In this document: positions 34,801-47,201 of the stretch, piece by piece
Position numbering within the stretch: position 1 is the first letter of the stretch
Layout of the letters: each line of letters starts with the position of its first letter
Source: Ahaetulla prasina
Taxonomy: Eukaryota; Chordata; Lepidosauria; Squamata; Colubridae
Assembly (NCBI RefSeq): GCF_028640845.1
Contig: NC_080540.1
Coordinates: 261,337,458-261,401,457 of the forward strand
Direction: 5' to 3'
DNA: 64,000 bases
Notes under the pieces: model-generated
Told to the model about the DNA's origin: nothing
Seen by the model: only the letters and a program-made list of their open reading frames with translations
The model's database searches: none
Translations under genes and position numbers: made by a program

Positions 34801-36267
34801 TTGGGTTCACAACCTCTAGTGATCACAGAAAAGGAAGTGCAGGACCTATTTCACAGACAAAAACCAGGAAAAGCTCCAGGCCCAGAAAAGATAACTTCTT
34901 CTTGCTTAAAAGTCTGTGCTGACCAATTGGCCCCCATCTTCACCCTTATTTTCAATAAATCACTAGAGATGTGCTATGTTCCTTCTTGCTTCAAACGCTC
35001 TACCATCATCCCAGTGCCGAAGAAGCCCACCATCAAGGAACTGAATGACTACAGACCAGTTGCTTTAACATCTGTAGTCATGAAAACCTTTGAAAGGCTA
35101 GTGCTTTCCTACTTGAAAACCATCACGTATCCGCTGTTAGACCCCTTGCAATTTGCATACCGAGCAAATAGATCAACAGATGATGCTGTTAATATGGCTC
35201 TGCAATACATCCTACAACATCTTGAGTCTCCAAAGACCTATGCAAGGGTCCTTTTTGTAGACTTTAGTTCAGCATCCAATACCATCATTCTAAACATTCT
35301 TCTAACTAAGCTAAACCAGCTACAGGTACCGGAACAGACTTGTAAGTGGATCACAAGCTTCCTAACAAACAGGAAGCAGCAGGTGAAGCTAAGCAAGATC
35401 ACATCAAATACCTATACAATGAGCACAGGGCCCCCCCAAGGCTGTGTGCTCTCCCCACTTCTCTTCTCTCTATATACCAATGACTGCATCTCCAACGATC
35501 CATCTGTTAAGCTACTGAATTTCACAGATGACACAACAGTGATCGGTCTCATTCGAGACAATGACGAATCCGCATATAGATGAGAGGTCGAATGACTAGC
35601 CTTGTGGTGCAACCAAAACAATCTGGAACTGAACACACTCACCACCGTAGAAATGGTGGTAGACTTTAGGAGAAACCCTTCCATACTTCCACATCTCACA
35701 ATACTAGACAACACAGTATCAACAATAGAAACCTTTAAATTTCTAGGTTCTATTGTATTGCAAGATCTAAAATGGACAGCTAACATCAAAAACATCATCA
35801 AAAAAGGACAACAAAGAATGTTCTTTCTGCGCCAACTCAGTAAGCTCAAACTGCCCAAGGAGCTGCTGATTCAGTTCTACAGAGGAATTATTGAGTCTGT
35901 CATTCGCACCTCTATAACTGTCTGGTTCGGTTCTGCAACCCAACAAGAAAGACACAGACTTCAGAGGATAATTAGAACTGCAGAAAAAATAATTGCTACC
36001 AACCTGCCTTCCATATACTGTATACTGTATACTGTATCCTGTATCCTGTATACTGCACGAATCAAGAAGAGGGCCGTGAAAATATTTACAGATCCCTCAC
36101 ATCCTGCACATAAACTGTTTCAACTCCTACCCTCAAAACGATGCTATAGAGCACTGCACAACAGAACAACTAGACAAGAACAGTTTTTTCCCGAAGGCCA
36201 TCACTCTGCTAAACAAATAATTCCCTCAATACTGTCAAACTATTTACTAAATCTGCACTACTATTAA
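34801..36267 (+). pseudogene. L2-like RT ORF, one frame, two stops
   Basis: Frames 34801-35583 (260 aa) and 35602-36267 (221 aa) are in phase; only stops at 35581 and 35596 break them. The first stop lies where an arginine (CGA) would be expected, so a CpG change is plausible. RT motif A is VDFSSA with Asp154 and a changed neighbour (SASNT). Motif B is PPQGCVLSP (211-219) and motif C is FTDD (241-244), with both aspartates kept. The second half has LGS, RLQRIIRTAEKII and KKRAVKIF, the usual L2 C-terminus. In it a 7-bp TATACTG repeat (36017-36056) adds residues in frame. The start is an internal methionine, not the native one. Confidence 0.88.
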
Positions 36268-36448
36268 TCTTCTCATAGTTCCCATCACCAATCTCTTTCC
36301 ACTTATGACTGTATGACTGTAACTTTATTGCTGGCAATCCTTATGATTTATATTGATATATTGATCATCAATTGTGTTGTAAATGTTGTACCTTGATGAA
36401 TGTACAAGGTACAAGGTACAAGGTACGTATAACACTTGGCCAATAAAA

Positions 36449-36475
36449 ATTCTATTCTATTCTATTCTATTCTAT
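36449..36475 (+). repeat. (ATTCT)n LINE tail
   Basis: About five ATTCT units directly after AATAAAA at the LINE 3' end. Confidence 0.9.
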
Positions 36476-38403
36476 AAGAGATTTCTTTCAAGGCTTGGAG
36501 TTACTGGCATGATTTCTCAGAATCTGATATGGACTCTCTATCATTCTTGCCACTCCCAAATGCCTCAGGAATTCAGAGAAAATATTATGGCCTGTTCCTC
36601 TAAGAAATAATGGCAATTAAACTTTCTCCTGAAAGAAGAGCAATGCCTTAGAGATAACCTAGAATTAAGTGTGTAGTAAAAAAAAAACAAGGGTTGGTGA
36701 AAGAAAACTTCCCAGCTATATCACTCATAATGATAGATGAATTGAAGTGAGTTGCCAGATCTGCCCATGGTATTTCCTATCCCTTTTCTCCCTCCTGTCC
36801 CCCATGTTCCTTCCCACTTTACATGGGGCAGCCATACAGCAGACAAAACAAATTACAGTTGCCTCTGTCTGAAGGAGCAGACTAAACTCTGATTTGCTGA
36901 GATGTAAGCCAAAGTGTCATGCAAATTCTATGATTCAAAAAATGATCCAATTTATTCAGATGCAATTAGATTTAGTCTGAAATAGATCCTGTTTTTTGGG
37001 CACTAAACTAAATCCCTTGATTGGATAACTTATCTTGCATTGTGTGAACTATTTGCTGAAAAGTTAGTAATTCTGATTCCTGAGTCTGAGGGCCCATCTG
37101 CGCATCCTGCTTACAGCCTGGTCTTTCTTGAAAAAAGAAATACCTGACACTATCCTCGTTCTATCCCACCTCACTGCAAAGGCAACTCCTGTCTGCCTTT
37201 TCTTACTCTACTTCAAAAACAGTCTTCTAACCATACAAGGAATGCTGGGTGAGTCCCTGCTGTGCTTTATTTAGTTGAATACAGCTGCTTTTACTCCAAC
37301 TAGCTACTGTACATTGCACTGGGAAAGACCTCTCTTTTCCAATCACTTTTGAACGGATGTCCTCCATGGCCATTTCATTCTGCACTGCTGAATTGACTGA
37401 AGTTCATTACTGGAAGGTGAAGCATTGGTCTCAGAGGTAAAATTGACAATAATTTTTCCAGTTTCCACTTCTAAACCAAGTAACCAGAAGAACAGTAAAA
37501 TTGCAGTGTTTTGTAATGTGTTCTTTCTTTTTTTCATCTCTCACTGGTCCACTGGTAGAGGAATAAAAAGGTGTCAAGTACTATGGGGAAGTCAAAGTAG
37601 CAGTTCCAAGACAAGGTCTACAAATGGAAACCACACTTTCCCAGAGTTGGTCAAAGAAAGAAAAAGTGATTAGGGTTTGGTTTTTCTAGCACAGTTGGTA
37701 AGCAATGCAATCCAATCAGTGATAACCATTGTCTGGACAGAATACCTGGTCAGCATTATTGACAAAGCTAAAGAATGGATTGGAATACAAACAGCTGTCT
37801 GTGGTTTAATCTCCTGTGTTTATTATTTCCCTGATAGATTGGACATTATGCAGCTATGGGACGGAGGTTGACTTTGATCACTCCAATCTGGGAGGGAAAA
37901 AAAAAACCTAAAACAGCAAGAACTAAAGAGAATGGTGACTACCTCTCCTTGCAGTGACTTGGGGGATGAAAAAAAAAGGGGGGAAAGAGGGTACCACATA
38001 ATAAACCCAAGTGTACCACACATGGATGAGTTGTTCATGATGTGTAAACATGCACAATGATTACAAAGTGACAAGCCAGTCATCTACAAATAGGCAGGAA
38101 TGCAGAACATTGGGGACATGGTTCAATTCAACATACTTCACAGTCTACCTTTCAATATATCCAGTTTATCTGATTTAATGGAAGGACTGGTCCTGAATAT
38201 CTAGTGAATTGTAGGAAAGTACACTCTCTTGTCTTGTTTTTCTTTGGAAGTCCAGAATACTGTTGTGCACTCAGGACTTGGATGCTATATCCTGTGACCA
38301 GCAAGCTAAGACAAAAAAGGTCTAACAATAATAAGAGTAAAATAGCTGCTCAAAATATCTTCTCTACATGAATAAGGATAACAAGGCTGAGAGGAAAACA
38401 GTA
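36476..38403. other. Unique DNA, no gene seen
   Basis: No repeat family or exon recognised. A and G runs lie near 37898 and 37970. Confidence 0.45.
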
Positions 38404-38645
38404 TCTCATATGGTTAGGATGTTGGATTGGAGGTTAGTAAGCCTGCATTTGAGACCTGAGTGCTGCTGTGGGGTGGGGTGAGCTCCCATCCTTTGTTCCA
38501 GCTTCTGCTGGGGACATAAAAGGAGCCCCTTAAGTGCAACTTTGCCCCTGGACAATGGTATCCCCTGGACAATGGTGATGTCAATGGCTAATCCTTTTGA
38601 ACCTGGAAGCAATTCGGTGCTCCCAACACAAGTGCAAAAAACCAA
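38404..38645 (+). mobile_element. tRNA-derived SINE, diverged
   Basis: Begins CATATGGTTAGGATGTTGGA (box A-like) and GCATTTGAGACC (box B-like). It continues with GGGGTGGGGTGAGCTCCCAT, the same head-body junction as the SINE at 34322 (GGGGTGAGTTCCCG). The 3' half is rearranged, with GGACAATGG duplicated at 38549 and 38566. Confidence 0.6.
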
Positions 38646-38665
38646 GACCTAAGATGTAGGCTTTC

Positions 38666-39175
38666 TTGAACTTCATCAAGCCATTAATGACAAAATTAGT
38701 GACAAAATTAGTGGACCAGAGGAATGCTGTCGATATAATTTACTTGGACTTCAGTAAAGCATTTGATAAAGTAGACCATAACCTACTACTAGATAAAGTA
38801 GAAAAATGTGGGCTAGACAGCACCACCACCAGATGGATTCATAACTGGCTGACCAACCGCACTCAACGTGTAGTCCTCAATGGAACTACATCCACATGGA
38901 AGGAAGTATGCAGTGGAGTACCCCAAGGCTCTGTTTTAGGCCCAGTACTCTTCAACATCTTCATCAATAACTTGGATGAGGGGATAGATGAGGAACTCAT
39001 CAAATTTGCAGATGACACCAAGCTGGCAGGAATAGCCAACACTCCAGAAGATAGGCTCAAGATACAGAAAGATCTTGACAGACTTGAACATTGGGCACTA
39101 TCTAACAAAATGAAATTCAACAGTGAAAAAAGTAAGGTTCTACATTTAGGCCAAAAAAACAAAATGCACAGGTTT
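38666..39175 (+). pseudogene. CR1 reverse transcriptase core, frame open but truncated
   Basis: An uninterrupted 183-codon frame. Motif A is YLDFSKAFDKVDH (27-39; Asp28 catalytic), motif B is [11 protein letters not shown] (83-93) and motif C is FADDTKL (114-120). The fingers domain, the thumb end and the endonuclease are absent, so no working enzyme is possible. It serves as an in-frame reference for judging the deletions in the copy at 1691. The first eleven or so codons are flanking DNA. Confidence 0.85.
38687..39172 (+). mobile_element. CR1 LINE internal fragment (RT core)
   Basis: Closely matches 3575-4045 of the CR1 at 1691. It ends abruptly at AAATGCACAGG before the C-terminal tail, and its left end lies next to a SINE. 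Loss of the 3' end is unusual for a LINE insertion, which normally keeps that end. Confidence 0.92.
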
Positions 39176-42100
39176 TATAATTACCTGATAAATTTTAATA
39201 ATAATTTCTTATTATAAGAAAATATAGTTATGCCTGAGATATTACTCTCACTTCCGAAAAACAAAAATGACTATGGACAGATATTAAATTTTGAGTAGTG
39301 TCTACACAGAAACGGAGGACAGACAAACCATGTGACTTTTATATCAGACTGCAAATATTCATGTTGTCAAGATGCTGGCATTCATATTGTCACAATGCAA
39401 TTCATTTTTCATTATGGAATAGCTGTTTATGTTGGATCCCTATAGCATTTTGATTCAGCGCTCAGGCATTGTAAACAGACCATATTTATAGACAAGGCTC
39501 ATTGATTTAAATGACTTCATATTAAATATTGCAATGTCAAACACAGAAAACTTCAGAATAACATGAGTCAAAAGTTTACAAATTAAAGCAAAAGAGTCTG
39601 AAAGATATTGCTTTAAATCAATAAATGTCAAAGCATGCTTAAGAAAATAAGGTCGTCAATTTTATATGGGACATCACAGTCATATATTTGAAGATATTCT
39701 TCATTTGAAGGGTTATCCAGTTCAAATTCGAATTCATGATTAACACACATCCCCCAGAACTTAAGATGGGAGAGATAAAGTCTTGAAGGAGTCTATCAAC
39801 ATGATGATTTATATTGCTTTTCTATTTAAAAACATATAAATTTAGATATATTTTATGCTTTTTATTTTCTCTTTTTCTTTCTTTTCAGTGAAACTGTCTT
39901 AACCAGGGTTCCAACTCTATCCCTCTTTCCCAAATATGTCCAGTTTTTTTTTTTAAACTATTGGATATTTGCTTCTATTTTTTCCCAGTTGGATCTTTTT
40001 CTAACATGAAAATTAATAAGGGAATGACTAGCAGCAGAGGTTAGAATGCAATGATGAAGTGAGAGAGAAAGAGGGAGTGAGGGAGAATGTAGAGGAATTG
40101 TTAGATTATAATCATTTGCTATTACTCTATCTAATAACCATTTGTTTTAGACGTTGAGAGGTTCTTTAAATAAATAGTGCTTCTTTTTTAAACCAGCTGT
40201 ATTCTGATCTAGCCATATTCAAGGTCTACACCTCTCATCCAAGAACTGGCTTTGAAGTATTCAGGCAAGGACAAAGAAGAGAGTCACACTGCTCTCTATA
40301 GCTCAGTGGGTGGTGGCAGGAGCTTTTTATCCAGGGCAACCTTGGGCAAAATCAGAATGTAGTGGTCTCTGGGGTCATTAACCTTGTAGACAACCCTTAA
40401 ATATGTCACACTAAGATTTTCTCAACTTTTAATATCTCCCTTCTTTTTAGAAAATGAAATGATGTTCAAAAAATAAGGGGGTGGGTGTGAGCAATTCCCT
40501 GTCTCTCCCTCCCTCCATTTCCAACATCATGCTTCTTCTAACCTGTAGCTGTGGTCTAGTTGTTTAATCATATCTTAGCTGAAGATTAGGCTGAGCCACA
40601 TGACTCACAGTGATATAAGGGTTAGAGGGGATTAAAAAAGGAGAGACAGAGTTTGAAAACACACTGCCTATAATTCTGTTTGGGAGGGAGCAATCATCTC
40701 TGTCATCAGGTTGAAGGCAGGAAGCTGCCAATACGCACACAAAAATACAGCAGTCTATCATTTGTGGGTTAATAAAAACAGCTAATGTACAGGGTGATGA
40801 CCATGAGGCAAGTTATGGAAAACAGCTCTCACCCAAGGACAGAGGGCCAGATGTGCTAAGACTTATGGGAGCAATCAGGACTGGCCAACCCTCTGCTATG
40901 GGCCTTATTAAGTTTGACTGTGATCCAGCACCTTCAACTTATTAAGCTGTCGGGAGTTTCAGTGATTAAAACCAAAGAAAGGTCAGTCACAGACCTTTGG
41001 AATTTCCTTGGACTGATATTTTCTTTTTGGGTCCTGAGAAATAATGAAGACTCTTTGGCTGATAGTGGATTTTTTTTTTTTTTTAAAGAAAACTACCTTT
41101 TGAGCTGGATTTGTCCACAGCTTGAGAAAATCTTCAATAGATTTTGCTTCTTCAGAACTCAGTACAGAGTTATCAAAAATCCAAACCAATGGGAAGAGGT
41201 GAGGCCTTACAGTGAGGGCTTTGCATATCATCATGGCAAAGATCAAAGGAACAGGTTAAGAGGGAGTTGGAGAAGTTTAATTATGTCCTAGGTTGAAGCA
41301 AGGGGGAGAAGGGTTAAGCAGGTGCTGCTGCTGCTCTAAATACGCTTTCGGAGCTCAGATAGTTGAAGTTTGTAAAAAATACAATATAATAAACTAGATA
41401 TTTTTGATCAGTTCAAGGTTGCCAAACTGAATCCACTTGTTCTGAGTAGAAACAGATGTAATAGGTGACAACCAACAATCAATGCTCAGAGTAATTTTCA
41501 GGAGGGAAAGGTTTTTGTTTCATCTACCGGAACACGTATTGCAGGTTATAATCTCTTAATTATCATATTGTTACAAAGTGCTACTTTACTCAGTCTCTTC
41601 ATACCTTGATATTTTACAGCAGGGGTTAAAATGCTACTATGTCTTCAGGACTTCTCTAAGCTTTTGGTTCCCTCCTGCTTTGATGTTTATTACACTCAGG
41701 ATGTACTGGAACCTCTGTTGCCTATAACCTTTATTCTTCACACAGCTATAAAAATGCACTCTGGAAACATGGCACAGAGGACAGGATAAAATGTTATATT
41801 ATTCTTACAGCATTGTATTAAAAAAAAAAAGGTTGCAAAGTAGATGGGGTGCGGTGCAGAGCATATCCTAACTAGTTTTTGTGCTTTGTGTGCTTTTCAC
41901 ATTTTCCTCATAAATAAAGAAATAGCTTTATTCCTGAAAGCAAAATGTGAGCAATATTCGGTGTCAAGATTTGTGCCTTCCATTTCAAAGCTGCTGCGTT
42001 CTTAAGTGTTTGCTTTCTGTGTGGAAAAAGCAAAGCACACGTTATCATTTGGAATATTGCTCCTTATATGTATAGAACAACAGTCCATGTCACACAGTAT

Positions 42101-43004
42101 GTCGATATGAATCTAAGCAAGAATCTAGATGACAGACTGCAACCACTCGGGAGAGCAATGGGTCAATAATATTCCTTTGAATAATATTTAAATGCACACT
42201 CCATCATCTCCAATGATTTCGTTTTCATGTTACAATTGCCCATCTTGCACAGGGCATACTCATTAGTGCAGTAACCATGTTAATAGTGTTTTATTTCAAG
42301 GTGGAATTGCTACTCTCAGAGCTCACCAACTGAAGATGTAATCAATACATAGGCTACAGCTATGGGAACAAAGGTGAATAATATTTAGGGTGTTCACTTA
42401 GATAAAGAGCTACTGTTTACAGCAGGGGCACATTGCTTTTAGAATAATCTGAGGGAATAAAGGTGACATCAACAAAGGGTAGGGCTTAAGGAAACAGAAG
42501 GTGTCTGTAGGTCAAAAATGGGGGGGATTATTTATTATTTCTCTTACTGATAGCCTTTTCTTTTATCAATTTCTCATCTTTTTTTCCTCTTCCTCTTTTT
42601 TCTTGATTTCTTGATTCTTCATTTTCAGTCGTGTTTCTACCCTGAGCAGCAGCTGTGGGAGACAATTCTGCAGGATGGATTTTGAAATTAGGGCCCCAAG
42701 GAGTTATACAGAGGGTTACCACTTGATCATCACTGCTTTCACAAAATTGGTGTTATTAATTTGAGTGAGATGTACATTTCTAATTAATTTAGGGTCAGTA
42801 AAGAGGTTGTGCAGGATCTTCCCATATGAAAAAGGCAACCAAATGGGGGTGTGTCTGTATATTCAACATTTTGGCACAATTTTAAGAGGGAAATAAAAAC
42901 TTTAAATGCAATAATAAAACAGAGAAATAAAATACAATATATATACAGTAGAAATGAATATTTATATTTAAATAAATATAAAAGGAAAGGGGAATAGAAT
43001 ACAA
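39176..43004. other. Unique DNA, no gene seen
   Basis: T and A runs occur near 39945, 41070 and 41820, and a pyrimidine-rich stretch at 42540-42620. CAGGGGTTAAAATGC at 41622 resembles a hAT end but has no partner. No exon recognised. Confidence 0.4.
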
Positions 43005-43036
43005 AAGCAAAAAACAAAACAAAACAAAACAAAACC
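43005..43036 (+). repeat. (AAAAC)n microsatellite
   Basis: About six AAAAC units. Confidence 0.9.
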
Positions 43037-43914
43037 AATGTTGTTCCATTTGTAGGAGGCCCAGTGAAGAGACAAATGAGCAACAGATTCCTAAAGAATG
43101 TAGTTATAGTAGGCTCTTCATGATGCTCCAAATGAACAGAAAACAGACAGAAAGTACCTGCAAGAAGACATTTTTTAAATCACAGCACACAAAACAGGCC
43201 CACTTCCAACAACCTTAGCAATTGTCCAGCTCTGTAATGCAGTGGGAAATCTGTCAAATACTCTATTCTCAAATTGTTTATGACCCAACATGTCGAAGCA
43301 AACACTTGAAACTGTGTAACAAACTGCAATCTTATGGCACCCAGAAACCACATGCTGCATGACTGAATTCATTTTCTCACAAAGTAGAAAAGTAGAGATT
43401 TCCCCACTCATCTAGACTGTTTGATTGTAATCTAAAAATAAAGATACCAATAGCTGAACAATAGTACACAGATCATTCCTGTCCAGGATAGCTTCCAATA
43501 TTTTTTTCCTCTTCAAAAAAGTGGGGACAAATCATACAAATAATGCTGTGTTGAGATAGCATTTGATTTATGATATTTGCAGTGCAATTGTTGGTTGGTT
43601 GTACATGAAGAAGTCCTGTTTAGTGCCATTCAGAAATATGAAAAGCAATGTGGAATATGCATGGTATTACAAGAATGGAGAGAGAAAATCAATAATATTG
43701 CTTCCTATTTCTGCTCCATCCCTTTGGAATTGATTAATGAAAGGCCCAAAACATATGTTAGAAAATAAGAATTGGTGTAATCTAGACTATTGTAGATACA
43801 TATGAAAGTAGAAATCAATAGATTGGTGATATTTACATGATATAGTCCTTTGAATAGCAATAATGAAAAATCAAGAAATGAATGTAATCAGAAGAAAATA
43901 TTATTTTTGGTAAT

Positions 43915-44393
43915 GTGAATGGATGAATGAAAATAGATGAGAAAATCCAGATATAGTGACTGGAACGTTTGGAGATCGAAGAATGAATGAAAACTTTAGC
44001 TGGTGAGTATCAAGCCAGAAAAAAGTTTATTAATCCTGAATTCATACCTTAAGTGGAAATGTATTAATAAATACAAATGATGACAAATCTAAAAGCATGA
44101 GTGATTGCTAATGTTAGGAGATTGAGATAATTACTAGTAATATAGAGAAAAATAGGAAGCTGCTTGGAAAAGAATGAAATGTATTATGTTAAATAGTGCC
44201 ACAGAAATGTGTGGAATTACAGTAATAGAAAGTATGAAAAAAGAATTATGAAATGAAGGAGCATATGAATGAGAAAAAGAATAATGAGTAAAGAATAATG
44301 GCTGCAAAGTACATTATAAGAGAAATTCATTGTGTAATGTATATAGGGAGAAAAAATCCAGAAAATATGATCATGAAGATCAAGAAACAGTTA
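43915..44393 (+). mobile_element. Decayed RTE-type LINE, endonuclease side
   Basis: Translates piecewise to TGTFGDRRMNEN, DDKSKSMSDC and CGITVIESMKKE. These correspond to the endonuclease end and linker of RTE-clade (non-BovB) LINEs, where GKFG..GRNENG and SLIDYVLV-like blocks occur. Stops and frameshifts are frequent. The reading resumes at 45365 after two younger insertions. The left limit is uncertain. Confidence 0.6.
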
Positions 44394-44874
44394 TGATCTC
44401 GGCTAGCTCAGCCACAGTTGTGTCAGACGCTGTGAGAAGAAACAAGCCAACTTGGTTTTCTTTCCGATAGTGACTTCGTTTATTGGGTCTGCTACAAACT
44501 GGGTCTCAGTAAAAGTCGAGGTCTCTCTGTACAAAGTCAGCGCTGAGAGCCTCTGCCTCTCAGCCCCTTTTTAAACATCCTGCGCTGCTCATGCCCCACC
44601 CCATGGCTGAACTGCTTCGTTGATTGGACACCTGCCTCTCTCTCCCTCCTCGTCTGACAGTCCCAGCTGTCACGTCATTTTTATAATGCCCAGCCCTCAT
44701 CTCCCTCCATCCTGGCCGCCAGAGTGCTGATTCCCTTCCCATGCTTTTCAAATGCAGATCCCTGCACCCCTCGAACAGGTCCCGATAAGGCATCCCCTGG
44801 ATCTTTGATTAGGGGTTGCTTCCATGATCCGGATCCCTGCAGTGTCATGTGTCGAGCCGGGGCTAGGCTCAACA
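44394..44874 (-). mobile_element. Probable solo LTR of a retrotransposon or endogenous retrovirus
   Basis: A 481-bp block, richer in GC than its flanks, bounded by TG and CA. On the minus strand it has a TTTAAAAAGG TATA-like box (44566-44575) and, about 90 bases downstream, an AATAAA signal (44479-44484), the expected promoter and polyadenylation order of an LTR. No internal viral genes adjoin it. A clear 4-6 bp target duplication was not found, so the exact limits may be off by a few bases. Confidence 0.7.
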
Positions 44875-44897
44875 TAAGATTAATGAAGAAATAATAG

Positions 44898-45361
44898 AAA
44901 ATGCAGTTAACTGCATATTTGAGGGATCAATCCCCGGTTACATCTACCCATCCCATCAGGTCTGGCAGAAGAGATGTGTTGTGGGTCTCATCTATTAAGG
45001 AGTGTCACCTCACAGGACCTAGGGGTAGAATTTTTTCTGCCACACTCCCTACCTTTTGGAAATCATCCTTGGAGTTTAGATTGACCATGACCCTGATGAT
45101 CTTCCAAAAACATGGTTGTGCCAACATACCTGGAAAGCCAGTTATGAATCAGATGACTATCCATCATTTTCATTTGCCTGCTTTTCTATTTGTTGGTTAC
45201 AATTTTGGGTTTTAATTGGCTTTTAATATTATTTTAAAGAGTGCTATTATGTTTTATTGATTCTTGAATTTTGTTTATTTTGGTTGTTTTTTAATTATGT
45301 GAGGCACCCAAAGTCACAAACATGATTTAGATGGCTACGCAAATTGAATAAATGAAATAAA
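44898..45361 (+). mobile_element. L2-like LINE 3' end
   Basis: The frame 44901-45215 encodes a worn C-terminus (LRDQSPVTSTHPIRSGR, IKECHLTGPRGRIFSA). A T-rich UTR follows, then GAGGCACCCAAAGTCAC and ATGGCTACGCAAATTGAATA with an AAT-type tail. This GCCCAGAGTCAC...GGCTAT ending is the common 3' end of vertebrate L2-like LINEs. 5'-truncated. Confidence 0.75.
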
Positions 45362-45364
45362 AGT

Positions 45365-46400
45365 TCAATAAGAATATCAGCTATCAATTCTTAACAGCAA
45401 TAAACAGGCTAAACAAGCAGCCTCCAACAGAGTGAACAGAATTAAAAATAAATGTGATTTGTGATTAAATTGAAGTAAAGGAATGATAAAGGTTGTATAT
45501 TTGAGATTTGATCATGAATGTCAGTAATATATTCAAGAATGAAAGGAATGTTATTCCTGATAGTGTCCAAAGCAAAACTGATGAAATGGACACCATACTT
45601 ACTATGTAAATTGTGAAAAATTGTAGGAGCTGCAGTTGTAGATGGATGGAAGTAGTTTACTTAGGAAATGGCTTTGAGACTAGTTCAATATGTATTTTAA
45701 GGCCTGACAATGAGAAAAACAGAAAGATAGCCAGAATGAATGCAAAAATTACAGGAAAATTTGTTTGTTAAGTGTTCCTCGAAAAGTAATTCTGAATTCT
45801 CAAATTCTGATTGAAAGGAGAAGATTTGAAGTGTAGCTCTATGCTTGGCAGGATGTGGGCAGACCAGATTTCCCTCTTCAGTAGGTTATTCAAAATATAT
45901 GAATGTGAGAAAGAAATATTATTGTACATTTGTTGATGTTAAAAGCAAATTCACCTGTACTACATAGTATTGTATAATGGATGTGGATTGCTGAATGTGT
46001 TGAGAGATGTGTATGGTGGAATCAGAGCATGTGTGAGACTAAATGCAATGTTTAGTGATTAGAGAGTAAAACTTGTTATGATATCTCCTTAGTTTAATGT
46101 ATTTATAGGAAATGCTTGTGGCAACATTAGAAGTGTGGGAATATGAACATATGTATACATTTGTAGAATGATAATGCCTTTTTTTGGCTCTGAACCTCAA
46201 TGATAGGCATTGAAAGTGAGTTTTTATGATAAAAGGAGTGTGGATCAGAATATTAATGAATTAAAAATGAAAATATCTGTGTTTGAAAAGAAAAATGGTG
46301 TCAATTGTGAAAAGCAAGAGCAAGTACACAAATGGGTGCATCCTGCAGAACATTTATTAAAAATGGGAAAATAAAAAAAATAAGATGTCCAAATAACTGA
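45365..46400 (+). mobile_element. Decayed RTE-type LINE, reverse transcriptase side
   Basis: Piecewise translation gives GRMWADQISLFSRLFKIYEC (about 45849-45910) and YYCTFVDVKSKFT near motif A. Also seen is LNVLRDVYGGIRACVRLNA (45993-46050) followed by MFSD before a stop. These match the order of blocks in RTE LINEs (GRG..DQIF, FVDLEKAYD, ACVRVNG.FS.WF). Motifs B and C are no longer readable. Together with 43915-44393 it makes one element interrupted by an LTR and an L2-like 3' end. Confidence 0.65.
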
Positions 46401-46965
46401 GTAAACTGAGTAAAAAAATAATAAAGTTTAATAAAGTTTATATTATAAGTTAACTATAATTGACATGTATACTTGAGAAATGAAGTTGATACAAGAAGAA
46501 GTAAGGTGAAAGATCAATGAATGCTGAATAAATGTGGACTGTGTTAAAAATTAATGACAAGTTCAAAACTAATATGTTGAGATGGGAATTATTTGCATTC
46601 TAATGAAGCAAAAAGAGTCAACTGGACACTTCCTTAGGACAAATTTTAGAAGAACCTGAAGAAAGAGGAATGAACCCATTGATGATCCAAAAAAGTAACA
46701 CAAATCAAAGGAAATAGAGTGTAATTGACCACCACAGACTCTCCCCAGGTTAAGAATGTCCAACTTAAGGAAAACCCCAAGATATGAATGGGCTGCCACT
46801 TACAAAAATAGCAGATGGTATTTGTCTTCCTTGAACTGATGAAGTGCAGAAGCTGCACAATGCTTTCAGGAACTGCTGAACCCTTATATTTGTAATATAC
46901 AACCTGTTTTCAGGGGTTTTCAGTGGCACCTGAAGGGATTGTTACATCCTCAAACCCCTATAGCT
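46401..46965. other. Unique DNA, no gene seen
   Basis: A short AATAAAGTTT duplication at about 46420-46441. No exon recognised. Confidence 0.4.
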
Positions 46966-47142
46966 TCAACCTTAAACTGTCTACTGTGGACCTCATGCCA
47001 TTCCTAAGAGGTCTGTAAGGGGGCGTGCATAAGCACACCAGCGTGCCTACTGTCCCTGTCCTACTGTCCCCATTTATTTGTACTTATTTCCTGTGTTCGT
47101 GTCCATGTTTATACTTATACCTGTTATCTCGTACATGTTTGA
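46966..47142 (+). mobile_element. CR1-group LINE 3' end, GGCGTGCATAAG family
   Basis: Starts within the last codons (CTTAAACTGTCTACTGTGGA, reading LKLSTVD...PFLRGL), then GGGCGTGCATAAG and a UTR matching 15119-15235. It ends TTTGACAAA and runs straight into an AACT array. Confidence 0.8.
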
Positions 47143-47143
47143 C

Positions 47144-47201
<58 letters not shown>

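Larger units (their letters stand above)
34750..36475 (+). mobile_element. L2-like LINE with (ATTCT)n tail
   Basis: Contains most of the RT domain and the C-terminal region of an L2-type LINE (LNDYRPVALTS, DFSSA-type motif A). Its UTR ends ACTTGGCCAATAAAAATTCT followed by ATTCT repeats (36449-36475). The same 3' end occurs at 58677-58785. It is 5'-truncated; the endonuclease is missing. AAGGTAC triplicates at 36404-36426 lie in the UTR. Confidence 0.92.

Noticed and set aside
35412..35955. Minus-strand frames of 148 and 62 codons
   Set aside because: Antisense to the L2-like RT pseudogene.
41622..41640. CAGGGGTTAAAATGC as a hAT terminus
   Set aside because: No matching inverted end or 8-bp duplication within reach.
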